A DNA stretch of 64,000 bases from Cellvibrio sp. 79 (GTDB taxonomy: Bacteria; Pseudomonadota; Gammaproteobacteria; Pseudomonadales; Cellvibrionaceae). Of the stretch, positions 36,902-44,654 are shown in pieces. A program made the position numbers and the translations under genes. The notes under the pieces are model-generated. The model was not told the origin of the DNA. It made no database searches and was given only the letters and a program-made list of their open reading frames with translations. The DNA is taken from positions 783,957-847,956 of the forward strand of contig MVDH01000003.1 in the NCBI GenBank assembly GCA_003056245.1, given 5' to 3'. Every line of letters starts with the position of its first letter. Position 1 is the stretch's first letter.

Positions 36902-36935
36902 CGCAGTAAATTTGCCGGATATCGACTTTGTCCAT
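36902..36935. repeat. Decayed REP-like half element
   Basis: GCAGTAAATTTGCCGGATA followed by TCGACTTTGTCCA resembles the right arm of elements c and d (GCGGTAAATTTTGTCGGAAG then TCGCTGCGCTCTTCCA) with many changes. It lies between two orphan genes, as the intact elements do. Confidence 0.4.
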
Positions 36936-36998
36936 CTGCGCGGTCAGTGCCATTCTTTGTTAAATGGTAGCGGTAATTTTACTTATTAAGGGATTTTC

Positions 36999-37436
36999 AT
37001 GAAGGCGATAACTTTTTTCGAATTTGATGCTGTTTTTCCAGGTGAAAAAAATTCACGTACAAGTAATGTTAAATTTTTAGTTAACAAAATTGTTGAATGC
37101 TTAAAAGAAAACTCATATGAAATTGTTGATCAAGATTTATGGAAAGACTGCGGATGGTATATAACGGTCATGTCAAATAATCAATACGGGATATATATCG
37201 CAAAATATTTTGATAATGAACCTTGGCAACTTACGTTGTCATTAGTGAATCATTATGGATTTTTAGCCAGATTATTTGGCAAAAGGAATGATGGTGTCAC
37301 TGAAGAGGCAAAAACAATAACCAATCTACTTTTTAAAATTATAAAAGATACGAATTTAGCTTCTAATATAGAAATAACCCATGCAAATCATACAAAAATA
37401 TCAGTTAATGATCCGAAAAGCTTGAAGTGGGACTAA
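36999..37436 (+). CDS. Orphan small protein, possible immunity protein, 145 aa
   Basis: Not recognised. AT-rich, cytoplasmic, with aromatic-rich segments (DCGWYITVMSNNQYGIYIAK, EPWQLTLSLVNHYGFLARLF). A ribosome site AAGGG lies eight bases before the ATG. It is not clearly related to the genes at 35788 or 36450, so it may be an immunity protein for a different toxin tip. The role is inferred from its place in the array. Confidence 0.55.
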   Translation: MKAITFFEFDAVFPGEKNSRTSNVKFLVNKIVECLKENSYEIVDQDLWKDCGWYITVMSNNQYGIYIAKYFDNEPWQLTLSLVNHYGFLARLFGKRNDGVTEEAKTITNLLFKIIKDTNLASNIEITHANHTKISVNDPKSLKWD

Positions 37437-37460
37437 AAATATTTTTACACACTTAAAAGT

Positions 37461-37620
37461 TTAACTTGAATTTGAGTTTAGATCGAATCGACTTTCGGCA
37501 TGATTGATCGATATTCTGTCCCTACATTTTGCAAGATTATCAACATGATTATGTAATGGTGGACATGGTTTTAATCGTGGTGAATTTGTCGGAAGTCGGC
37601 TTCGACTCTTCCAGCGTACG
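37461..37620. repeat. REP/BIME-like hairpin element b
   Basis: The left arm is degenerate (TCGAATCGACTTTCGGCATG) and the right arm well kept (TTGTCGGAAGTCGGCTTCGA then CTCTTCCAGCGTACG). The internal part shares ATTCTGTCCCTACATTT with element a. Confidence 0.75.
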
Positions 37621-37645
37621 TAAAATGGAAAATTTTTACATTAAA

Positions 37646-38155
37646 ATGATGAATTATATAAAGAATCTATTTTTTAAAAGTAAATTCAGAAGAAAGATTG
37701 ATCTTGATGAAATACCCACATATGTAAGCAATATTAATACAGAGGATTTAAAAAATTTTATATTGAATTTTGTTTTATTAGAAGAACATGAATTTGTTTA
37801 TATAGAAAAAAATCATTCGCGATCTGAATTTAATTTAATTAAATTGCCTAACCAAATTAGCGATTTTTTTAGCTTATTCAATTCGTTTTCAGTCAGATTT
37901 AGTGATTTGAAATTTTCTAGGGCTGATATAGGTAAAGCCAAATCTTTCCCTGCGTTGATTAGAATAGGCTATGACGTTGAAGGATATGAAGTTTCATTTG
38001 ATACCGATGGAAGCGTATTTCTTATAGATTTCGATGAAAGTAAAAAGCTTATTAAAGAGTCGCATGAGAAAACTATTTGGCATTACATTACAGTAAATTT
38101 GTTAGTTGTTTATCCTGAAAAGTTGGAAGATGAATTTTTAAAATTGGCAAAATAA
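37646..38155 (+). CDS. Orphan small protein, possible immunity protein, 169 aa
   Basis: The frame is open from 37529, but everything before 37625 is translated hairpin element b, so the true start is 37625, 37646 or 37649. The pair MMNYIKNLFF is preferred because Lys/Phe-rich starts of this kind recur in the neighbours. The protein is AT-rich with acidic stretches (YEVSFDTDGSVFLIDFDESK) and IGYDVEGYEVSF, somewhat like SMI1/SUKH-type immunity proteins, but not enough to assign. Elements b and c flank it. Confidence 0.5.
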   Translation: MMNYIKNLFFKSKFRRKIDLDEIPTYVSNINTEDLKNFILNFVLLEEHEFVYIEKNHSRSEFNLIKLPNQISDFFSLFNSFSVRFSDLKFSRADIGKAKSFPALIRIGYDVEGYEVSFDTDGSVFLIDFDESKKLIKESHEKTIWHYITVNLLVVYPEKLEDEFLKLAK

Positions 38156-38188
38156 AAACGTGTAACTGTATTAGGTGAATGTAACGCG

Positions 38189-38358
38189 TAACTTGGGTTA
38201 TATGAATGTAGGTTGAAAGAGCGCAGCGACGTCCGACATGATTGTATAATTTCCGATATTGTTATATGAGCATTTACAAATTTATAAAACCGTGACCATG
38301 ATTTCGATTGTCTGTGCGGTAAATTGTTTCGGAAGCCGCTGCGCTCTTCCAGCCTACA
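38189..38358. repeat. REP/BIME-like hairpin element c
   Basis: The left arm GTAGGTTGAAAGAGCGCAGC then GACGTCCGACATG and the right arm TTCGGAAGCCGCTGCGCTCT then TCCAGCCTACA are inverted copies. The internal 90 bp are nearly identical to element d (TTTATAAAACCGTGA, CGATTGTCTGTGCGGTAAATT), which makes c and d recent duplicates. Confidence 0.85.
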
Positions 38359-38453
38359 GAACTTTGGATTTTTACAGGGAGATTTTTATGTTGGTTTATC
38401 CGCGCAGTTATGTGCAGGGAGGTAAGAATGCGAGTGTCAATAATAATGTTTAG
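38359..38453 (+). pseudogene. Truncated 5' copy of the RAYT gene (upstream region and first 12 codons)
   Basis: From 38359 the sequence repeats the RAYT upstream region (GAACTTTGGATTTTTACAGG then GAGATTTTT) and its start: ATG at 38388 encodes MLVYPRSYVQGG against MSVYRRSYVQGG of the intact gene at 39078. Similarity ends at about 38424, and the frame stops at 38453. It is a partial duplication carried with element c. Confidence 0.8.
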
Positions 38454-38871
38454 AAAAACTATAGATCATGAGTTTTTTGGATGTCTGATCCATTCCAATG
38501 GATGTTGGAATAAGGAGATGGACTTTCCACCATGTAATGGAAAAATATTTTTATATGTGTACACCGAAAAAAAAGAAATAGATTCAAGATTTGTTGATGT
38601 TTGGAAAAGAATATATGCTAACTATCATGACATCGTAATTGATACAGCTAATATTATTTCTGATTATTATAGTAGTTCTGATTTACCAGCTATTGAACTA
38701 AAAGATGATTTTAAATTTGATGATGTATCGTTGGAAGCTATAGGTATTGAAAAAGATCTCTCCGCAAGGTTTTATTGGGGCGTAATTACCAAAGGGGAAG
38801 AGGATTATATTTTTCAAGTAGTAACGGAATATGTTGATGGACAAAGTAGAGTTCTAGGTGCCTCTGATTAA
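38428..38871 (+). CDS. Orphan small protein, possible immunity protein, 147 aa
   Basis: The likely ATG at 38428 (another at 38446) follows CAGGGAGGTAAGA, which is the VQGG codon stretch of the truncated RAYT copy now serving as ribosome site. The frame is also open from 38410. The sequence has acidic C-terminal regions (YWGVITKGEEDYIFQVVTEY) and is not assigned to a family. Element c and the RAYT fragment lie before it, element d after it. Confidence 0.55.
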   Translation: MRVSIIMFRKTIDHEFFGCLIHSNGCWNKEMDFPPCNGKIFLYVYTEKKEIDSRFVDVWKRIYANYHDIVIDTANIISDYYSSSDLPAIELKDDFKFDDVSLEAIGIEKDLSARFYWGVITKGEEDYIFQVVTEYVDGQSRVLGASD

Positions 38872-38874
38872 TCC

Positions 38875-39047
38875 ATAACTTGGATCAGATGAGCGTAGAT
38901 TGGAAGAGTTGCAGCCGACTTCCGACATGATCGTATGATCTCCGATGTTGTTATATGAACATCAACAAATTTATAAAACCGTGAACATGATTTTCGATTG
39001 TCTGTGCGGTAAATTTTGTCGGAAGTCGCTGCGCTCTTCCAACCCAC
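38875..39047. repeat. REP/BIME-like hairpin element d
   Basis: Left arm GTAGATTGGAAGAGTTGCAG then CCGACTTCCGACATG; right arm TTGTCGGAAGTCGCTGCGCT then CTTCCAACCCACA. It sits directly upstream of the intact RAYT gene and is nearly identical to element c through its middle. Confidence 0.85.
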
Positions 39048-39077
39048 AGAATTTTGGATTTTTACAGGGAGGTTTTT

Positions 39078-39587
39078 ATGTCGGTTTATCGACGCAGTTA
39101 TGTGCAAGGAGGTACGTATTTTTTTACGGTAAATTTGTTGGATCGTGAAAAATCATTGTTGGTGGATTATGTGGATCGTTTGCGTGAATCAGTGGCTATA
39201 GTGAAGCATAAACGTCCATTTTACATTGACGCTTGGGTGGTGTTACCCGACCACATGCATGCGATGTGGACTCTGCCAAAAGGAGATGCTGATTATTCGC
39301 AGCGTTGGCGTGAAATAAAAAAGGCGTTTAATCGATATGTACCGTCAGACGAATTTTTATCACGCGCACGTCAGCAACAAGGTGAGCGTGGTATATGGCA
39401 GCGTCGTTTTTGGGAGCACACCATTAAATCTGAAGAGGATTACCACCATCATATTGATTACGTTCACATCAACCCGTTGAAACACGGGTTAGTAACGCAA
39501 GTGAAAGATTGGCCCTATTCATCGTTTCATAAGTATGTAAAAAAGGGGTTATATCCCATTGATTGGTTCGGTAACAAAAAACCGTAA
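39078..39587 (+). CDS. REP-associated tyrosine transposase (RAYT, Y1/HUH family), 169 aa
   Basis: Single-strand DNA transposase relative of IS200/IS605 TnpA. The HUH motif is His59-Met-His61 in LPDHMHAMWTLP, and the catalytic tyrosine is Tyr128 in HIDYVHINPLKHGLV. WQRRFWEHTIKSEEDY is the conserved RAYT stretch before the tyrosine. The ATG at 39078 has GGGAGG seven bases ahead; the frame is open to 39054 without a better start. It is flanked on both sides by hairpin elements (d and e) of the kind RAYTs bind and cleave. The full catalytic set is present, so it may be active. Confidence 0.92.
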   Translation: MSVYRRSYVQGGTYFFTVNLLDREKSLLVDYVDRLRESVAIVKHKRPFYIDAWVVLPDHMHAMWTLPKGDADYSQRWREIKKAFNRYVPSDEFLSRARQQQGERGIWQRRFWEHTIKSEEDYHHHIDYVHINPLKHGLVTQVKDWPYSSFHKYVKKGLYPIDWFGNKKP

Positions 39588-39609
39588 CACATGCAGGATT
39601 GATTGTAAC

Positions 39610-39772
39610 GTAGGTTGGAAAAGCGCAGCGACTTCCGACATGTTTATGCAATCCAACATGTTTTGTAATACAACATATTTATTCAATCCGAATATATTTA
39701 TGTAATTTCCAACATAGAAATATGTTGGGGATAAATGTTGTCGGAAGTCGGCTTCGCCTCTTCCAACCTACA
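39610..39772. repeat. REP/BIME-like hairpin element e
   Basis: The best-preserved pair of arms: GTAGGTTGGAAAAGCGCAGC then GACTTCCGACATG, and GTTGTCGGAAGTCGGCTTCG then CCTCTTCCAACCTAC. The middle differs from the other copies and holds several CAACAT motifs. It lies between RAYT and the next large gene. Confidence 0.85.
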
Positions 39773-39827
39773 TTGAAGTTGGAAATTTTTTTAAATTTTT
39801 ATTGTTTTAAATGGAGCTTTTAGCTAA

Positions 39828-42800
39828 ATGGCTATGCGAATTATTGCGTTATGTTTGGGCCTGGTATTGAGTCTGTGTTCCTGGTCATCCCGAGCCGAGG
39901 AAGCCCTCTGCGCCGAAGTAAAAATCGAAATCCTGCAAGAGCTCACAATGGAGCGGCAGGGTTTTGAGGCGATGATGCGGATTACAAATAGTCTGGATAC
40001 ATTCTCGCTGGAAAACGTCAGCGTTAAAGTATTTTTTAAAGATGCAGATGGTAATCCGGTTGTTGCGACGTCCAATACGTCTGCAAGTAATGCGGCATTT
40101 TTTATTCGCAAGGATGACTCGCAAGATGTCAGCAATTTGCAAGAAGGTGCGGATGGTTATTTGCACGGTGGAACTATTGCGCCGAAAAAAGTCGGTGAGT
40201 TGCGCTGGTTAATTATTCCGACGGCGAATGCAGCGGGTCAAACCAAAGACGGGAAATTATTTTTTGTCGGCGCTGAGTTACGTTATTCCTACGGTGGTAA
40301 GGAAGAAGTGGTTACCGTGGCGGATGATTCGATTGTAGTAAAACCGCAACCGGTATTAACGCTGGATTATTTTTTAACAGAAGAAGTGGTTGGTGATAAT
40401 GGTTTTACTCAGGAAATAGAACCGGCAGAGCCTTACACGCTCGGTGTGCGCATTAATAACAACGGTTTTGGTACTGCAAAAAGTGTAAAAATTGAATCGG
40501 CCCAGCCAAAAATTACGGAAAACAAATTGGGCTTGGCAGTGAATTTTAAAATCCTTGGCAGTTATCTCAAGGATCAACCCTCTACCCCATCGTTGTTAAT
40601 TAATTTCGGCAATATTGAACCCAAAGGCATTACGACGGGACGCTGGATTATGGAATCCAACCTGGCGGGAAAATTTATTGCGTTTAATGCCAGCTTTACC
40701 CATGCCGATGAATTGGGTGGTGATTTAACGTCGTTGCTACAAGCAACTAATGCCAATTTTTTAGTTCGCGATGTCGTAATGGATTTGCCCGGTCGCGATA
40801 ACCTGCGTGATTTTCTCGCTTATGATAAAACGCGAATCCTCCATGTATTTGAATCTGAACCCACCGGTGCGAATGAAGTTGCGTGTAGCAATTGTAAAAA
40901 AGTTACTGAGATTGCTAACGCAACACTGACCGCGATAAATGGCGCGCGCAGCAAAATCGAATTCACTCCGGTGGGTGGTTTGACTTACGCAGCGGCAACA
41001 GATCCGTTTGATGGTAATAAATTGCTTGCCAAAGTTGTGCGTGAAGATGGATCGGTAGTGCATCCGCAAAATGCCTGGCTTTCTAAAAAGCGCGCGAGTG
41101 ATAAGGTTAATTTTAATTATTTCGTAAATGTTTTTGATAACAACTCATCGGGCAAATATACCGTTTATTGGGGCGGTAATCTGGTCGATGTGCCGCAACC
41201 ACCGGTGATCCAGTTTGTAATGGACCAGGTGACTTATGAAGGCGGTAATATTGGTTTTATCGTTCGCGCAACAGACCCGAACACAACCTTGCCAAATTTG
41301 AGTGCGTTGCAATTACCGGTTGGTGCCAGCTTTATTAATGGCGCGGTGAATGAAGGCATTTTTAATTGGTCGCCATTGCCCGGTCAGGCTGGCCAATACG
41401 CAATAACGTTTATTGCCACCGATGGTGAACTTACTGCTGAGCGTGTGGTGAATATCCGCGTGAATCCGTCCCATGACACCGATGGTGATGGTATGGATGA
41501 TGATTGGGAGCGCGAAAAATTCGGCAATCTTGATAAGGACGGCACCGCTGATAGCGACGGCGATGGCCGCAGCGATTTGCAGGAATTTGAAGAGGGAACC
41601 GATCCCAATCTGGTTGATGCAGTACCTGCTACCCCGCAAATTCTTTCACCGGTTTATAACGCAGATACATTGAATGGCGCATCGCTACCATTACAACCTG
41701 AATTGATTGTCACTAACGGAAACCACGCTGAAGAAGTGGGGCCAGTGGCGATTTTGTTTGAGGTTTATAAAGACGAAGCGCTGACTGAATTTATGGGCAG
41801 TACCACCATTGCAGAAGGTACTGGTGCGACCAACAATAGTAATACCACTCGTTGGAAAATTTCTCCGGCAGATTTGGTAGAAGGCATGGAGTTTGAAGAC
41901 AACACACTGTATTACTGGCGAGCAAAATCGGTTCAAACCGGTACAGCCAGTGCGTCGAGTGTGTGGGTAAAAAGTCGTTTCTTTATTAACGTCGCTAACG
42001 ATTTACCCACACAGCCGCAAATCAGTTCACCCGCTATTGATGCAAGTATTGTTGATGTTAGCCCGACGTTGGTTATCACCAATAGCGCAGATATAGATCG
42101 CGATGAATTGCGTTATGGTTTTGAATTATTCGCTGAATCGAATTTGGAAAATCCGGTGGCGAGTGTCAGCGGTTTGTTCGCGGGCAATAATGGCCAGACC
42201 TCCTGGTTTGTGGCGAGCATCCTGCAAGAAGACCAGCGCTATGTATGGCAAGCGAGTGTGACGGATGAACACAATGCAGTAGTGAAATCCGAATGGGGCA
42301 GTTTTTTTGTTAATACTCAAAATCACGCACCGACCAATCCACAAATTGATGCTCCGCAATCGGCCTCTACTGTCGAGGAATTGGGCCAGGATGCGAGTGT
42401 AATGTTGCGCGTTATCAATTCAACGGATCCGGAACGCAAACCGGTTAAATATTATTTTGAATTGGATACAGTAAATACCTTTGATAGTGCGAATAAAAAA
42501 ATATCGCCGCTCGTCAACGCAGGTTCTGCACACACGGAATGGAAAGTTACCGGCTTGACTGAAGACTCGCATTATTTCTGGCGAGTAAAAGCCACAGATG
42601 GTGAAGCGGAGTCAGCATGGGTAGTCAGTGATTTTACCGTGAGCCATGTCAATCAGGCGCCGGGAATTCCGGTATTGCAAAATCCGGTTGATGGTGCGGT
42701 GATCGCTACCTCTTCAGTGACGTTGGAAGCAAACCCGGCGATTGATCCGGAAGGTGATACGGTTAAATACCATATCCAGCTTTTTTCTGATGCTGCATTA

Positions 42801-44426
42801 ACTCAATCATTGGTTAACGAAACAACGACTATGCCGACCTGGCAATATGGTCCTCTCATCGATAAAGCGACCTACTATTGGCGTATGCGTGCAGAAGATG
42901 CCGAAGGGAAATTGAGCGATTGGAGTGAAATAGAAACGTTCACGATTAATTTGCCACCGGTGAATGTTGCACCGCAATTGAGTTTTATTTTGCCTTCGCA
43001 GAATGTTACGCAGAATACGGGCAACTTGCTTATCCAATGGCAGGATACTGATCCGGATAGCGCCGCAACTATCAGCCTGAAACTGAAAAAGATTTCTGCA
43101 TCGCCAGTGGAATGGATAACGGTTGCGCAAAATATTTCCGAAGATCTGGATGAAAGTTCCGATACCTATTATTTGAACGTTGCGAACCTTGCGGCGGGTA
43201 CTTATCGAATCGTTGCTGAAATAACCGATGTGCAATCGCTGGTAACGGTAGAAAGCTGCTGCACATTAACGGTGCTGCCGCCTGTTTCAAATACACCGAC
43301 CAGTTTTTGGCAATTTAATGAAGGTAGTGGGCAAACAACCTACTCTACCAACGCCATTTCTGCCCCTGTAAAAGTATCTACTGTTTTCCAAAATCCAAAT
43401 GCGCAACCGGCGGCATGGGTTGCCAGTGCGAATGCACAGGCGGGTACTGCTTTACAATTTGATGGTTTGGGCGCGTACGTTGAATTACCCAAATCGGCAA
43501 CCCAACCGCTGTTGGGTGAGGCAACGCTTAGTTTCTGGTTTAAAGGTACAAAATTGGGTGGTAAAGCTGAAGATTCCATCGCGATTATCGGCAGCCACTA
43601 CAACGGTACTAACAACCATATCAAGTGGGGTTCAGTGGGTTTCAAAGGGCAATTTGGTATTGCGGTGGGTTCGGCACGGCTGTTGGGAATGACGCCCGTT
43701 GCCAATGGCAGTTGGCACCATGTGGTTATTTCGCGCAGCCTGGTTTCCGGCTCCAACAATGGAATGGCAAGAATATATGTTGATGGCAACCTCGATGCGC
43801 AAGCGATTCCGGTTGATTCGAGCTTTAATGGGATGATTAATACTTTCGCAGGAATGGTTCACAACCGTTTTGCGGCAACGAATCAAGGTGGAATAAATAA
43901 TACGACCAAATTTATTAATGGTGCCGTGGATAACTTAAGAATCTATGACCGTGCATTAACTGCCCAGGATGTTGTTGCGATATACACCGAAGAAATGGGT
44001 GCAGCACCGCTTGCTCCAAATGAATATCAGCTAGCCAATAGCAACAACATTTACCAGGCAGAAGCGGCGAGTATTTATCTAGGTCAACCGTTGGCGGACT
44101 ATGCGAATTTCACCGGCTTGGGTTTTGCTGATTACGATAATATTTCCGGAAGCTATGTTGAGTGGTTGGTTGAAAGCAATATAGAAAAAACGGTTTCGTT
44201 GAAAGTGAGGTATGCGAATGGTGGTGCGACGGATCGGCCAGTGAAATTGCATGTTAATGATGAGCTGAAAAACCCGGCAATATCGTTTATTAGCACTGGC
44301 AACTGGAGTATCTGGAAATTCGTTACCGTCACCGCAACATTGAAGCCCGGGCTGAATAAAGTCAGGTTAACGGCCAATCTGGAGACCGGCGGCCCGAATA
44401 TCGATTATCTGGAAGTGATCGAATAA
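39828..44426 (+). CDS. Large secreted modular protein with LamG-like and CBM35 domains, 1532 aa
   Basis: The signal peptide ends about SSRAEE. The N-terminal third is beta-rich and unassigned. A putative-Ig/He_PIG-like domain (about 457-547; YEGGNIGFIVRATDPN) precedes a thrombospondin-3/EF-like calcium segment (DTDGDGMDDDWE, DSDGDGRSDLQE, about 548-595). Several FN3-like domains with YYWRxKA motifs follow (about 600-1045), then a LamG/concanavalin-like domain (about 1156-1388; FWQFNEGSG, LSFWFKG, WHHVVISR) and a C-terminal CBM35 (about 1403-1532; YQAEAASIYLG, YVEWLVES, NIDYLEVIE). No catalytic domain was seen. Probably a surface or secreted polysaccharide-binding protein. Confidence 0.8.
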   Translation: MAMRIIALCLGLVLSLCSWSSRAEEALCAEVKIEILQELTMERQGFEAMMRITNSLDTFSLENVSVKVFFKDADGNPVVATSNTSASNAAFFIRKDDSQDVSNLQEGADGYLHGGTIAPKKVGELRWLIIPTANAAGQTKDGKLFFVGAELRYSYGGKEEVVTVADDSIVVKPQPVLTLDYFLTEEVVGDNGFTQEIEPAEPYTLGVRINNNGFGTAKSVKIESAQPKITENKLGLAVNFKILGSYLKDQPSTPSLLINFGNIEPKGITTGRWIMESNLAGKFIAFNASFTHADELGGDLTSLLQATNANFLVRDVVMDLPGRDNLRDFLAYDKTRILHVFESEPTGANEVACSNCKKVTEIANATLTAINGARSKIEFTPVGGLTYAAATDPFDGNKLLAKVVREDGSVVHPQNAWLSKKRASDKVNFNYFVNVFDNNSSGKYTVYWGGNLVDVPQPPVIQFVMDQVTYEGGNIGFIVRATDPNTTLPNLSALQLPVGASFINGAVNEGIFNWSPLPGQAGQYAITFIATDGELTAERVVNIRVNPSHDTDGDGMDDDWEREKFGNLDKDGTADSDGDGRSDLQEFEEGTDPNLVDAVPATPQILSPVYNADTLNGASLPLQPELIVTNGNHAEEVGPVAILFEVYKDEALTEFMGSTTIAEGTGATNNSNTTRWKISPADLVEGMEFEDNTLYYWRAKSVQTGTASASSVWVKSRFFINVANDLPTQPQISSPAIDASIVDVSPTLVITNSADIDRDELRYGFELFAESNLENPVASVSGLFAGNNGQTSWFVASILQEDQRYVWQASVTDEHNAVVKSEWGSFFVNTQNHAPTNPQIDAPQSASTVEELGQDASVMLRVINSTDPERKPVKYYFELDTVNTFDSANKKISPLVNAGSAHTEWKVTGLTEDSHYFWRVKATDGEAESAWVVSDFTVSHVNQAPGIPVLQNPVDGAVIATSSVTLEANPAIDPEGDTVKYHIQLFSDAALTQSLVNETTTMPTWQYGPLIDKATYYWRMRAEDAEGKLSDWSEIETFTINLPPVNVAPQLSFILPSQNVTQNTGNLLIQWQDTDPDSAATISLKLKKISASPVEWITVAQNISEDLDESSDTYYLNVANLAAGTYRIVAEITDVQSLVTVESCCTLTVLPPVSNTPTSFWQFNEGSGQTTYSTNAISAPVKVSTVFQNPNAQPAAWVASANAQAGTALQFDGLGAYVELPKSATQPLLGEATLSFWFKGTKLGGKAEDSIAIIGSHYNGTNNHIKWGSVGFKGQFGIAVGSARLLGMTPVANGSWHHVVISRSLVSGSNNGMARIYVDGNLDAQAIPVDSSFNGMINTFAGMVHNRFAATNQGGINNTTKFINGAVDNLRIYDRALTAQDVVAIYTEEMGAAPLAPNEYQLANSNNIYQAEAASIYLGQPLADYANFTGLGFADYDNISGSYVEWLVESNIEKTVSLKVRYANGGATDRPVKLHVNDELKNPAISFISTGNWSIWKFVTVTATLKPGLNKVRLTANLETGGPNIDYLEVIE

Positions 44427-44446
44427 TCGTTAAACTGTTCTGTATA

Positions 44447-44479
44447 GAAAGCCGTAATCCCACGTGTTTACGGCTTTTG
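44447..44479 (+). terminator. Intrinsic terminator after the CBM35 protein gene
   Basis: AAAGCCGTAA (44448-44457) and TTACGGCTTT (44468-44477) form a perfect 10-bp stem followed by TG. The T run is short. Confidence 0.65.
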
Positions 44480-44654
44480 TTGATCATGAAATATCTCCGT
44501 TGACCTATTCTGGCTGATTCTCAGCTTACCCTTCCCTGTGATAGCATGCCGTGGCGGCTAATTTCACATTTCAATGTGTTTGTTCACATTCTAAAAATAG
44601 ATTCAACATTCCTGTTTTCTTTCTTCGTTTTTTCCTTATGGAAGGGGCCTTTGT

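Noticed and set aside
37529-37645. N-terminal extension of the 37646 gene
   Set aside because: The extension is translated hairpin element b, a non-coding repeat present elsewhere in the locus.
36261-39772. Regularly spaced repeats as a possible CRISPR array
   Set aside because: The repeats are about 160 bp inverted-arm elements separated by whole genes, with a RAYT gene and no cas genes.
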